A stretch of DNA of 64,000 nucleotides from Muscardinus avellanarius (taxonomy: Eukaryota > Chordata > Mammalia > Rodentia > Gliridae): assembly GCA_963383645.1 (NCBI GenBank), contig OY726571.1:23591785-23655784 (forward strand), given 5' to 3'. Of the stretch, positions 23,655 to 34,275 are shown piece by piece. The notes under the pieces were generated by a model. The model was not told where the DNA came from. It ran no database searches and saw only the letters and a program-made list of their open reading frames with translations. A program made the position numbers and the translations under genes. Each line of letters opens with the position of its first letter. The first letter of the stretch is position 1.

Positions 23655-24480
23655 TTGTAGTTAATCTCTTTGAGTATTTTCTCTAGCGCTGGTTTTGAAG
23701 ACATAAATACAGAAATTCTGTTTCTATTTGTAATGAAAGCTTCTTATTTCCCCATCTAATTTGGTAGATAATTTTGCTGGGTAGAAAATTTTTGGCTGGA
23801 ATTGTTTTCTTTCAGAGTTTGTAATATATTACTCCAGGCCCTTCTGGCTCTCATGACTTGGTTTGGGAAGTCTGTAGTGATTCTAATTGGTTTGCCTCTG
23901 AATGTCACTTGGCCCTTTGTTTTTGTTGCCTTTAAGATTCTCTCCTTGGCTTCTATTTTGGTCATTTTGTCAAATATGTGGTGTGGGGAAACTTTTATCT
24001 GATCTTGTCTAAAGGGAGTTCTATAAGTTTCTTGGACATGTGTATATACCTTTGGCTCTATGTTTGGAAATTTTTCTGCTATTGCTTCTTTGAAGAGATT
24101 ATTGATTCCTTTGGTTTAATCTTCTTTTCCCTCCTCTATTCTAATTTTTCTTAGATTAGCTCCCTTAAAATGGGCCCATATTTCTTCAATGTCAAATTCC
24201 TGCTGTCCGATTTTTTTTCTAAATTTTAAATTATGTGTTTGTTTTTGGAATGATCATCTTCTAGGAGTGAGATTCTATTCTCCATGTGGTCTAATCGATT
24301 GTTCATAGTTTAAACTGATGCTTTTACTTCAATGATTGCATCCTTTATTTCTTTTAAACTCTCTCTAAATTCTTTTCAAAGGTCCTTTATTATTTCTACA
24401 GTTATATTCCTGATTTGATCTTCTGGAGATCTCTGAATTTCTGTGTTATCAGTTTCCGATATTGTGGGGTTGTGGACGTT
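23655..24480 (-). pseudogene. L1 ORF1 remnant
   Basis: Minus-strand remains of the L1 RNA-binding protein. 23756-23965 reads 'MTKIEAKERILKATKTKGQV' followed by 'TFRGKPIRITTDFPNQV', matching the RRM/C-terminal-domain boundary of the intact ORF1 at 59.7-60.7 kb ('SIEAKEGILKAVRTKGQVTY'). The N-terminal coiled-coil part (about 24080-24480) is recognisable at DNA level but has stops. Not functional. Confidence 0.8.
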
Positions 24481-24592
24481 CATTGCTTCATTGTTGTTCC
24501 TCTTTCCCATGATTTCAGAAGATTGTGCCTTCTCTGGGTTCTATTCTGTGCCACCATGACTTCACTTATGGTGCTTTGGATCTCTGGAGTTT

Positions 24593-24900
24593 GTGGTAAT
24601 CTCAGCTGCCACTACTGCTTTGTGTTGTATCACAAAGTCTCAGACCCAGGGAGTTAATCGAGGCTGCATGAGACTGTGGGAGTGCTAGGCTGTGGATTTT
24701 CCCATGGGGAGCTGCGACTAGGGTGTGGTATCTCTGCCACTGCTACTCCTTCATGGGTTGAACTGCAAAATCTCATACCCAGGCAGATTATCAAAGCTGT
24801 GCAAGTCCCTGGGGGGTGCAGTGCTGTGATTTCTCCTTTAGGGTACAATTTCACTTACGGTTGTTATGTGCGCTGATCTGGAGCTGTCATGGGTGTGGTA
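24593..24900 (-). repeat. Degenerate tandem units in the L1 5' UTR
   Basis: Two adjacent segments of roughly 132-170 bp resemble one another. Shared landmarks are 'GTGGTA..TCTC..TGCCACT', then 'CAAAGTCTCAGACCCAGG' (first) versus 'CAAAATCTCATACCCAGG' (second), then 'GGAGTGCTAGGCTGTGGATT' versus 'GGGTGCAGTGCTGTGATT'. A third start ('GTGGTAAACTTGCCGCCACT') is at 24895. This resembles the monomer arrays that act as promoters in mouse L1 5' UTRs, in degraded form. Confidence 0.6.
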
Positions 24901-25135
24901 AACTTGCCGCCACTGTTGGCCATATGGTGCCACTGCAATGCCCTCGGCCATGAGGCTGCTGTATTTCTTTTCTGGTTTTAAGCTCCATTCTGAGTCCCTG
25001 GAGGGCGATAAGCTTGGCCACTGGGAGTTTTAGACGTTCTTTGTGCTGAAAGAACTGCTGAATTACACACTAATGATCTGCAGCTGCTTCACTTTAGCTC
25101 CTTGTTTATCTTTCCTTTCTGAAGCCTGGTGCTGT

Positions 25136-25370
25136 CAGAATGGCCATTTTGATTATATTTATTCTGCCTATCCATGAACACAAGAGATCTTTCCATCTTC
25201 CAAGGTCTTCTTCAATTTCTTTCTTTAATGTCTTATAATTTTAGTTGTAGACGTCTTTTACATCTTTGGTTAGGTTTATTCCTAGGTATTTTATTGGTTT
25301 TGAGGTTATGGTGAATGGAATTGTTTTCTTTATTTCTTTAATTATGGATTCATTGTTGGCATAAAGAAAA
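25136..25370 (-). mobile_element. Twin-primed L1, inverted piece, right part
   Basis: Continues the ORF2 alignment broken at 20492: 'TTTATTCTGCCTATCCATGA', 'CATCTTCCAAGGTCTTCTTC' and 'TTCATTGTTGGCATAAAGAA' match 57239-57455 of the full-length L1 in order. It ends at about 25370, where orientation flips. Confidence 0.9.
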
Positions 25371-25690
25371 GAGATCAGCCAAGCACAGAAAGAAACGGGA
25401 CATATGTTTTCTCTAATATGCCCATAATAGGGAGCATTGGGGATACTAGAGCGACTCCAGATAAAGGAACGTAAATCTCAACAAAGTTTGAATGGAAGGA
25501 TAGGAGAGGTTGAAGGCTGAACTTGATTAACGGAGGAACTATATAAGAACATGCGTAAAAGAATGAATATAGCATGGTTACCCTGGACACTCATTGTTGG
25601 ATGGGGATGGGGGTGGGGTGGGGGGAGAGGGCACCAAGAAAAGTTTAAATGTATACCACTTATTTTCAATTAATAAAGAAAATAAATAAA
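25371..25690 (+). mobile_element. Twin-primed L1, forward 3' end, lineage-A 3' UTR
   Basis: Plus-strand end of ORF2 ('GAGATCAGCCAAGCACAGAA', encoding EISQAQ) and a 3' UTR homologous to that of the full-length L1 ('GGAAGGATAGGAGAGGTTGA', 'CATGGTTACCCTGGACACTC', 'GGGAGAGGGCACCAAGAAAA'). It closes with an A-rich tail. The joint with the inverted piece is at about 25370/25371, and about 700 bp of ORF2 between the two pieces is missing, as usual for twin priming. Confidence 0.9.
25599..25631 (+). other. G-rich tract with quadruplex potential in L1 3' UTR
   Basis: Runs of G separated by one or two bases ('GGGGATGGGGGTGGGGTGGG'). A G-rich polypurine tract is a known feature of mammalian L1 3' UTRs. 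The homologous tract of the young L1 is at 55651-55685 on the other strand. Confidence 0.8.
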
Positions 25691-25780
25691 ATTTAAGAAA
25701 AACAAAAAAAAATAAAGTTGTAGCTTCTGGTATTAAAAAAGGAAAAGAAAGAATAAAACAAAGAAAGAATAAAAAATAAA

Positions 25781-25835
25781 TCCAGAGATGCAGTTTAAGG
25801 TATAATACCTCTGAGTTCCATCCCCAATGCTGCAA
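25781..25835 (+). mobile_element. ID-like half of a SINE
   Basis: Right monomer only ('GGTATAATACCTCTGAGTTC', 'CATCCCCAATGCTGC'), following A-rich sequence. Confidence 0.6.
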
Positions 25836-26917
25836 AATCCAAACAAACAATAAAAAACAGAAACCAAAAATTAAAATCTGGCATTTTTACTTCCAGGCTA
25901 GATTATCAATTGTCAATGCAATATCCTTCCTTGATTTCCTTTTCCTCAAATGGTAGCATTTGAAATATTCGTTCAGTTTATTTTACCTTGAAACCTGTTA
26001 ACTACCATAATAATTACTGCTGTAGATGAAGAATTCATTTCACAAGAAAGAAATAGATATTTGCAGCTTTAAGTTATGAAGACCATGGAATTGCCTGCTA
26101 CTATCACATAAACTAGACTCTAGTAACTAATATAGAATGTGCTTGCAACAGCATACTTAGAAGGAATTGATAAGTACTCAGTTCTATCAGGACAAGTTTA
26201 GGACATAATTTTTACTGCCTGAGAGCATAGGCGTAGATGTCTAAGAAAGGAAAAAAAAGGCTCTAAGATGGTAGTACTTATACACAATCTAGACCTAAAA
26301 TGTGTCCATAAATTTAATGAAGATTTCCATTATTGTATTCAAAGAGAAGAGAACACATATTAAACTACAATTTGAACACCATAAATAAGTTCAGTCTAAA
26401 TTAATTTGTTAGGTTGTACAGATCAAAAACTTCCTTGTTAATGTTGAGGTACTTTAAGTCAAATCACTAAAATTCTGATATTTATTTTGAGCATGGAAGT
26501 TTTTTTTTTTTACTTTATATTCAACATCTCTTATTAGAGGACTTTGTTACTTTTTCTTTTTTTTTACTATAAAGGGCAATCCTCTTTTGACCAAGAATTG
26601 TGAACTAAAATTCTAACTATGGAAAAGAAATGCCATTAACAAATTATATTAATCAATAAAAACATGAAAGGTTTATGTGATTTGTATTCTTAAAATTATT
26701 CTAGTGTAAATTGAAAATAAGTACTTATTTAAAATTGTCAAAGGAAAATAATATAATTATTAATTTTACTATTCTTATTGTTGTATAAACCTACTTTGAT
26801 TTACTACTTCAGAAATCTTGCAATTAAATATTGTTCCTTCTCATAAAGTACTGTTTCTTCTTTACATGCATCGAACAATGTGGATATTTTAAAACTCAAA
26901 TGACCTCCAATCTCATG
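25836..26917. other. AT-rich non-coding stretch
   Basis: Nothing recognised. Confidence 0.45.
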
Positions 26918-26929
26918 AGAAAATATTAA

Positions 26930-27149
26930 GCCAGGTGTGGTGGCGCACGCTTGTAATCCCAGCATTCAGGATACTGAGACCAGAGAATCACGGTTCGTGG
27001 ACAGCCTCAATTACTTAGTGAGGCCCTCTGCAAATTAGTGAGACCCTGTTTCAAAATAAACAATAAAAAATAGGGCAAGGGGTGTAGCTTGGAGGTCAAA
27101 TGCCTCTAGGTTGTATCCCCAGACCTGCAAAAAAAAATAAATAAATAAA
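26930..27149 (+). mobile_element. B1-dID dimeric SINE
   Basis: Complete dimer ('GCCAGGTGTGGTGGCGCACG' to 'ATCCCCAGACCTGC') with an (AAAT)n-rich tail. The duplication AGAAAATATT lies at 26918-26927 and 27150-27159. Confidence 0.94.
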
Positions 27150-27159
27150 AGAAAATATT

Positions 27160-27788
27160 GCATTTGGGGACAGTGATAATGCCTCATTCTGTTTTTCTGA
27201 AATAAGCTTCATGTGAACAATAAAAGTAGTTTTCATGAAATTCACCACTTCAAATATATAGGTTAGCTTTTTAACTTTAACTTCAATTGATTCAATTATC
27301 AACTGACTTTAAAATTAAATTATTATAAGAATTATTTTAGCTTTCTAGCGTGTGTAATATCAGGATAAGAATTAAAATTTGTATCTTTTGCTTGATTTAG
27401 TACTGTTATCTGTATTAGAAAGATAGAAGTAAAATCCTCTTTAAAAGAGTTTAATGATTCTGAACATTTCCCATCTTGTACTCATTAGCTTTTCATTATT
27501 CCTTTTCCCTCTTGTAAGTTTTCTGACTATCCATTTTCTATCTTAAGTAAATGAATAACAATTGCAGACATCAATAAGGTCATTTTACTTGATGAAAGCA
27601 AAAGGGATCTCTTGTCATGCTACTTTAAAATCAAGTGAATGTTTCATGAGATAAAATACTAATATGTTTTCATTTTTATTTTCCATAAATATTTAAAATG
27701 TTTTCAAAATATATGTTATGAACTAAAATGTTTCTTGTTAACATCTTTAAATATATTTGAAAAGTTAGTTTTGTAAATATCACATTAT
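27160..27788. other. AT-rich non-coding stretch
   Basis: Nothing recognised. Confidence 0.45.
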
Positions 27789-28014
27789 ACCAGGAGTGGT
27801 GGCACGTGCTTGTAATCCCAGCACTTAGGAGGCTGAGACAGGAGGACTGCAGGTTTGTGGCCAGCCTCAGCTACTTAGTGAGGACCTCCACAACTTAGTA
27901 AGACCCTGTTTTAAAATAAGACTGTAAAAAATAAGGCTGATAGAGTAACTCAGAGGTAGAATGCCCCTAGGTTTAATACCCAGTAGAGCAAAAAATAAAA
28001 AATAAAAAATAAAA
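27789..28014 (+). mobile_element. B1-dID dimeric SINE
   Basis: 'CCAGGAGTGGTGGCACGTGC' to 'TAATACCCAGTAGAGC', with an (AAAAAT)n tail. Confidence 0.9.
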
Positions 28015-28255
28015 ACATAGATAAACCATATACTACTACAAGATAGTATATGGTGTTTTTGGAATATTACCACAAGATTTTGTTCATAATAGACTGGTTT
28101 TATACTAAAATTATTACAATTATTTGTATATAAAGATAGTTTAAAAATTTGTAGGTGACTTAAGGTAAACAATATGTATAAATTTGGGATCACAAAGTGA
28201 ATATTTAAGTCAGTGTTAGGAGTACTTTAGTGTATATAAAAATTATCTAATTAGA

Positions 28256-28435
28256 GCCGGGCGTGGTGGTGCACGCTTGTAATCCCTGCGCTTGCGAGGT
28301 GGAGACAGGAGGATCGCGCTGGTTCGAAGCCAGCCGCGCTAGCTTAAGAGACCCTGTTTCCAAAAATAAAATAGGTCTGGGAATGCAACCCAGAGGTAGA
28401 AGGGCTTCCAGGGACCCCAGTACCACAAAAAAAAA

Positions 28436-28499
<64 letters not shown>

Positions 28500-28502
28500 A
28501 GG
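28256..28502 (+). mobile_element. B1-dID SINE, young subfamily, with (GAAA)n tail
   Basis: Starts GCCGGGCGTGGTGGTGCACG and carries the young-subfamily markers 'AGCTTAAGAGACCCTGTTTC' and 'GGGACCCCAGTACCAC'. Its tail has expanded into a (GAAA)n array (28437-28500). The duplication AAATTATCTAATTA (28240-28253) versus AAATTATGTAATTA (28503-28516) differs at one base, so the microsatellite is entirely inside the element. Confidence 0.95.
28437..28500. repeat. (GAAA)n microsatellite
   Basis: About 16 units, forming the 3' tail of the SINE at 28256. Confidence 0.97.
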
Positions 28503-28748
28503 AAATTATGTAATTAAAAGGATATTGGCCAAACTCAGGAATTCTGACCCAGTAGATATGAGCTAAAGTTCAGAAAATTTTTTTAAATGTATCACTATCA
28601 CACTTGATTTTGATAGTGGGATGCCATAACTCCTTTAAAAAAAACTTCTTTTCTAACAGAATTTTATATACAGTTTCCTGATATCATTTGATATCATTAT
28701 CTTCCCTGCATGAAACTCCCAGATGACCATGCCATCCAGCTGGGAGAA

Positions 28749-29148
28749 TGATATTGTTTGGGCATAGTTTGAGTTTTTCCTCTAAAGTTTTGGAGCCAAA
28801 ATTTCCAGTTTGGTGATGTTGGAGGACAGAGGAACTTTTTTAAAGTGGGGCCTTGTGGGACAAGTCATTGGGGACATTGCACTCAATTTCCACCACAGTG
28901 AATTCTTACTAAAAAAAAAAAAAAAAAACAAAACTAAGATTGTCCCCCAAATCTCTCTAGCATCCCCCTTTGCACTCTCTCCCACCATGATGCCATTCTC
29001 CTCGCTGTTATGTCGCCAGAAACCCCTTACCAATAATTACACATTGGCACATGCTTATAAATCTCCAGAACTGTGAGTTAAATAAACCTCTTTATAAAGT
29101 TGCCAGCCTCAAGTACCTTATTATAGAATCAGAAAATGAATTAAGACA
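28749..29148 (+). mobile_element. MaLR (ERVL-MaLR) solo LTR
   Basis: Begins TGATATTGTTTGGGC and ends with the MaLR-type 3' portion 'CTGTGAGTTAAATAAACCTC', then 'AATTAAGACA'. These match the general layout of MST/THE1/MLT1 LTRs (TGATATGGTTTGGC start, GTGAGT..AATAAACCTCTTT near the end). The AATAAA is the LTR polyadenylation signal. An A-run at 28912-28928 interrupts it. No second LTR or internal region is next to it, so it is a solo LTR. Confidence 0.75.
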
Positions 29149-30059
29149 GATGGTATTCTTCATCACACTTGTGTGTTTAATGGAGACCCCTAAATTAATC
29201 AAATGTTAAATAAATAAATAAATAAATTACAAATAATAGAAAAATGTAGAGCAAAGTTGCCATTCAATCAGAAATATGTAATCCACAGATGTGCATATTT
29301 TACTGTCCTATGGTATATGTACTTCCACCATGAACATTAATTACTTCATATTAAATTCTCAGAAGAAAAGCATGTTAGCCAAACAGTGTCAATGAAAAAA
29401 GTGCTAGAATTTTGTAGAAACACAAATTGCAAAATTCTGAATTTGAACTAGAACTCTGCAACCCTTTTAAAGAGAATTAATTGCAAAAATATGTAGGCAT
29501 TTATTTTTATCTATATATCTTAATTAACTATTTACAAATGATTAAAGAACTATAATATTTGAGATGGGTTGCTGAAAAATCGGCATGGTAGAAAATACTG
29601 ATCGCAGAAAAAAAAGCCCTTCTTTAAATTTTTTTTCAGATATTATTATTGGATTCCCAAATAAAATTTAATTTCACATTAATGTAGACTCAATATTTAA
29701 TTAAAAGATTCTGCTAACATTTTATTTAGAGTATTGGAATTTTTTTGGCTTTTGCAAACACTACTATAATCAAATGCACCAAATCAGTGGCAAAACCAAC
29801 ATGTAGTTCTCATGTCTCCTCCTTATGGATTTTACATTCCATATGATTGGTGTATTTAGATGATCTATATTTATTATAATTTTTGATATGATCGGGGTTG
29901 AGTCTTCCAATTTTATATGTTTTCTATGTATCTCATCTGTTCTCTGCTCATTTATTCTCATTTCTTGCCTTTTATATTTTATTAGATATTTTTGGTTACT
30001 TCATTTGATCACCAGTTTTGATAATTGTAGCTACCCCACTGCATTTTGTTACTTAATTT
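29149..30059. other. AT-rich stretch with a short (TAAA)n
   Basis: Holds four to five TAAA units near 29209-29226. The part after 29800 may be an old antisense LINE, but no alignment could be made by eye. Confidence 0.4.
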
Positions 30060-30069
30060 TAGTCTTAGG

Positions 30070-30291
30070 ATTTAATTTTTAAATTTTTTTTTGTGAGTCT
30101 GGGTATGGAACCCAGAGGAATTTGGCCTCCGAGCTATACCCCCTGCCCTATTTTTTATTCTTTATCTTGAAACAGGGTCTCACTAAGTTGCAGATGGCCC
30201 CACTTAGTAGCTGAGTCTGCCCGCGAACTGTGATCCTCAGGTCTCTGCCTCTCAAATGCTGGGATTACAAGTGTGCGCCACCATGCCCGGC
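30070..30291 (-). mobile_element. B1-dID SINE (minus)
   Basis: T-rich start, 'GAACCCAGAGGAATTTGGCC', linker, B1-like half ending 'CGCCACCATGCCCGGC'. The duplication TAGTCTTAGG lies at 30060-30069 and 30292-30301. Confidence 0.93.
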
Positions 30292-30301
30292 TAGTCTTAG
30301 G

Positions 30302-31404
30302 GTTTTAAAGACACATGTTTTGCATATATAAAATACACAATATTGCATATATCAAATGACACAATATTGCATTATCACATTATTTAGAATGTACAATGTT
30401 AAATCTTTATCTGTATTTCCCCCTTCTAATCCTTTCTTCTGTTGTTTTCATATTTTTTCTTCATATTTTATGTTTTCTTTGTTCTAGAGAATTAATTATA
30501 AAGAAACAAATGTGAGCATCATATTTTAATTCATCTTCACATTTATCATGACTAGGACTCTTCATTCTTTTATGTAGATCCAGACATAAATTAGGTATGA
30601 TTCCCCTAATGAAGAATAAGTATTCTTAATATTTCTTAGAGTTAAGGTCCGTGTGATTAATTATCTCTGCTTTTATTGTTATAAAGTAGCATTATTTTAT
30701 AAATAATAGAATACCAAGATAAATATTATTATCACTTTGATTTTTAATCAGTATTTTTTAAAATACATATTTCTTTTTGTTTAATATGTATAGATTTGAA
30801 TGACATGTTTACCATTCTTTACTTTGTCCTCTATAAGCTAGGTTTTCTTTTCTTTTTGATGTTTTGTTCTTTTATGTGTCTAAGATGCAGACACATAAGA
30901 GAAGAATGAAGAATATCTGGGACTTTTATCTTCACATTAGGTTAGAAGCATAGTACCCTTTGCCATCTCCTTAGAGACCAGATTTGAGCTTGATTATCTA
31001 CCTGCATCCAGAAGGTCTTTCTTGTTTCCCCTATTGTAAAGCCAGAAACTTCACCACAATCCAGAAATAATAAGGCTCTCTCATCTTATCAGTGGGGTCT
31101 GCACGGAAGTAGTAAGGAGGCACACTTGCTATTCATAGCTAAAATGAGGAAATGCAGTCTCAGGGAGGAACCTGACCTTCCAGTTCTGTCCAGTAATAAG
31201 AAAGTAGCCTCTAGGGCTTCAATAGAGGCAAAATGAGAGAGTTGGATTCTATCTCCACCTGACAAAATAAGTGAAATATTCCCTTTTTCCCTGTGAGTGT
31301 GAGAATGCCAGCTATGGCAGAAGATCCCAAGATGATTCTGAGTATCATATTGTACTGCTTAAAATGTTTCATCCCTTTCCCTATGAAGTACATAATTTTG
31401 ATCT
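30302..31404. other. AT-rich non-coding stretch
   Basis: Contains the direct repeat ACACAATATTGCAT at 30335-30348 and 30359-30372. Otherwise nothing recognised. An old LINE origin for parts of it is possible. Confidence 0.4.
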
Positions 31405-31795
31405 TATTCATCTGTTGATAGACATCTAAGTTGTGGAAAAAATAGAACTTGAAAACATTATGTTAAGTGAGATTAGTCAGTCTCAGGTAGCCAATGGTCC
31501 TATGTTTTCTCTTATATGTGGAAGTTAGAGAGAAAATGGACTCAGGTAGAAGAGAAGAAAGATCAATAAAATAGTGCAAGGCTACGGGGTGGGGAAAGGG
31601 GAAGGAAAATGATGAGGAAGGGAATAGATTATATAATGTTATGTTCATATATAAAGGTATCATTAATCTCACAAAAATGTGTGTGGTGGGGTGATGGGGA
31701 AATCTGGAGGGAGACACTCATTTATACACATATAAATATATCACTGCATTTCTCTATGTTGTATAATTGCAATGCATAAATGAAATTATTTTAAA
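31405..31795 (+). mobile_element. L1 3' end fragment
   Basis: The ORF2 end ('GAAAACATTATGTTAAGTGA', then 'GATTAGTCAGTCTCAGGTAG') and a 3' UTR ('CTTATATGTGGAAGTTAGAG', with a G-rich part 'GGCTACGGGGTGGGGAAAGG'). A deletion joins 'CATCTGTTGATAGACATCTA' directly to this end. Older than the lineage A and B copies. Confidence 0.75.
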
Positions 31796-33739
31796 ATGGC
31801 TCAAATATACATTATACAAGGAAAAAGATTTCACTATGCCAAGAAATTAAAAACTCTTGACTTAAATGAGAAAAGATAATAAATGCCAACACCAGGATGA
31901 AAGAGATGAAAATTTTTCTGCACGTGAAGTATCACAAGCACTCTGTGTAAAGGAGGTACTGAGTGGATCCCCCTTGTCACTGAATTTCACTTGCAAAGTT
32001 TAACTTCAAATGTAATCTTTGGGTATATGTTTCTTAGAGTTTTGTTATAGAAAACCTAAAAAGACTTGCAAATAAACATTACCGTAATAATAAAATCATT
32101 CTAAGAAATAAATCATTTTACAATTATGTTTTATAAGAAATTGTCATAATGACTTTTCTTTGGTACTTTAAATATAAGTACCAAAAAAAAGTTCATATTT
32201 AAAATGTACTTGTGGATAAAGGAAATTTAGAGTCTGCAATCATGCTAATAGAGATTTATTTCACTTCTCTAAAAGAAATAAGATTTTTCTTCCCAGCATA
32301 TACTTTATTTGGAACTGTTCTGATTCAATGGGATTTATTATTCAAGCACGTTACAAAAATGTTTAAAAATAAACTCAGTATAATATTTAGAGAATTTTTG
32401 AGAATTTTCTTATTTCCTTCTAATTTCTCTAATGTTTGCTTCAAATGAATAAGTTCATTTTGTAAAGGTCATGGTGAAATATTCTGGAAAAATAGCAGGA
32501 ATGTTTTTCTTGTGTTAAAAGTGGAAAAATGTCATGGGTATACTGCAATAGAGAAGATAAAAATTATAAGGACAGATTCAATTCATACAGAAATTAAGAT
32601 TCTCAAAGGCCCACAAAGTGAGTAAAATATAAATCTAGCACATGAACATTATCTGCTAGCTTCCAACTTACTATCCAATTATAAAACTGTCATTCACCAT
32701 CTGTCAGAATACTTGTATGGGCATTTGTCTTGATGGTGAGTCACTGCAGGGAGCTATCAGTATCACCATTACTTTCTTTAATGAGGACCCTGTCTATGTA
32801 CAACCCCTCCTGACAGCTTGTGTTCATGTCATTCATTATTGTCAGCCTGCCAGTGTGAATATGGAAGCTGCAGCTCCTGAAGCCATTTCAGTTTGAACAG
32901 GTTCTAAAATGCTAACTTCTAATCAATAAGCAGATAGAGAGTTGATCCTTCCATAATGGATGTTGTGCATAAGTTTAATGGTATTAGTTAAAATGTATAC
33001 TCTTTTATAAAATATTATAGCCCACATTATATTTATATCACCAGGATGTTTTCTATAATAAAAATATTGATAAATGACTCAATATGAGTCTTATTCAAGT
33101 AAAATAGGTGGCTCTTCACCCCATCATCTTTTCCATCCGTAGAGAAGGATAACCTTTTTATAATCACAGGCAAGGTATCAAAGGCCTTTATGAATATAAA
33201 TGTGGGTGAATATATATGCAAAACTAAGGAGAAGAGTGGAGAAACTATAAAGTGTAGGATGGAGGGGATACTGAAGAATATTTCTCCAAAAAGGAGAGCT
33301 AGCTACTCAAGACTTAAAGATTGTGCTATATACTATCTACCTATTACCTATCATTTATCTACCTATCATCTATCTGTGATATATCATCTCATCCACATGT
33401 CTTTCATTCACACAGTAAAAATGAATACACAATGGGACTGAAGAAAAGAAATATGTATCTCTGTCAGATTTTCTGTTTTAACTCAATTATTTTATGGAAA
33501 ATCAGAGTACATATGTAAACGCTTCAATTTATGTATCGATGGGGGCATATTTCTGAATATTTCCTGTCCAGTGCTTAAGTAAAAGGAAATTTTAGATGCA
33601 ATGATATCTAATGTTCTCCTTCAAATTTTATACTTTCCTTTTGTATGTTTTATCAGAATTCAAACTTTTAGAAAAAAATTGCCATGTTGTATCTGCACAC
33701 TAGAAAGTCTGAAAATACCATCAACAATTGGTCTTATTG
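31796..33739. other. 1.9 kb AT-rich stretch
   Basis: A degenerate CTAT/CTAC tract lies near 33336-33400. 32700-32900 is less AT-rich but shows no motif I recognise. No gene found. Confidence 0.4.
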
Positions 33740-34033
33740 TATAGGTGTGTCTTGAGAAAACAGAAGAGGAAGGAGAAACTATAGATGAGCAAATAAGGTA
33801 ATCTAACTGAGAAGGATGGGACACGGAAAGAGAGAAATTTCCTAATGTACATGATGTACATTTACTAACATGTCAAAGTCATTCACTAAACCAAACATGA
33901 GAAGGAGGGAGGAGGAGGGAATTGGGTGGAAATTGGGTAAGGGCTAATTGGGTGAGGTGTACATGTATAACTCTACCGTCTTGTACCCCACTAAGATGTA
34001 TAACTAGTATGCACCAATACAAAAATTTTAAAA
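33740..34033 (+). mobile_element. L1 3' UTR fragment, lineage B
   Basis: Matches the lineage-B 3' UTR: 'CATTCACTAAACCAAACATG', 'AGGAGGGAATTGGGTGGAAA', 'GGGTAAGGGCTAATTGGGTG', ending 'TATGCACCAATAC' and an A-rich tail into which a SINE was inserted. Confidence 0.8.
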
Positions 34034-34036
34034 AGT

Positions 34037-34232
34037 AGCCAGGTGTGGTGGTGCACACTTGGAATCCAGGCACTTGGGAGGCGGAGACAGGAGGATCGCG
34101 CAGGTTCAAAGCCAGACTCGCTGGCTTAAGAGACCCTGTTTCAAAAAAAAAAAAGAGTATAAAATAGGTCTGGGAGTGTAGCCCAGAGGTCGAAGGGCTT
34201 CCAGGAACCCCAGTACCACCAAAATAAAAGTA

Positions 34233-34275
<43 letters not shown>
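34037..34275 (+). mobile_element. B1-dID SINE, young subfamily, with (AAT)n tail
   Basis: 'GCCAGGTGTGGTGGTGCACA' to 'CAGGAACCCCAGTACCACC', with the 'GCTTAAGAGACCCTGTTT' marker of the young subfamily. The tail has become an (AAT)n array. Confidence 0.93.
34233..34275. repeat. (AAT)n microsatellite
   Basis: About 14 units at the 3' end of the SINE at 34037. Confidence 0.97.

Larger units (their letters stand above)
20493..25135 (-). mobile_element. Inner L1, nearly full length, lineage-B 3' UTR
   Basis: A minus-strand L1 inserted into an earlier L1. Order from its 3' end: (TTTC)n tail (20513-20558), lineage-B 3' UTR (about 20559-20850), ORF2 remnant (about 20860-23600), ORF1 remnant (about 23655-24480), GC-rich 5' UTR (about 24490-25135). 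The flanking duplication CAGAATGGCCATTTT at 20478-20492 and 25136-25150 gives the limits. Both ORFs are broken, and roughly 1 kb encoding most of the ORF2 endonuclease domain is missing. It resembles the L1 at 38.3 kb more than the young copy at 55.6 kb. Confidence 0.9.

Noticed and set aside
24660..24880. Opposing 66-codon open frames in GC-rich DNA as a gene
   Set aside because: They fall in the tandem units of the inner L1's 5' UTR and show no domain.
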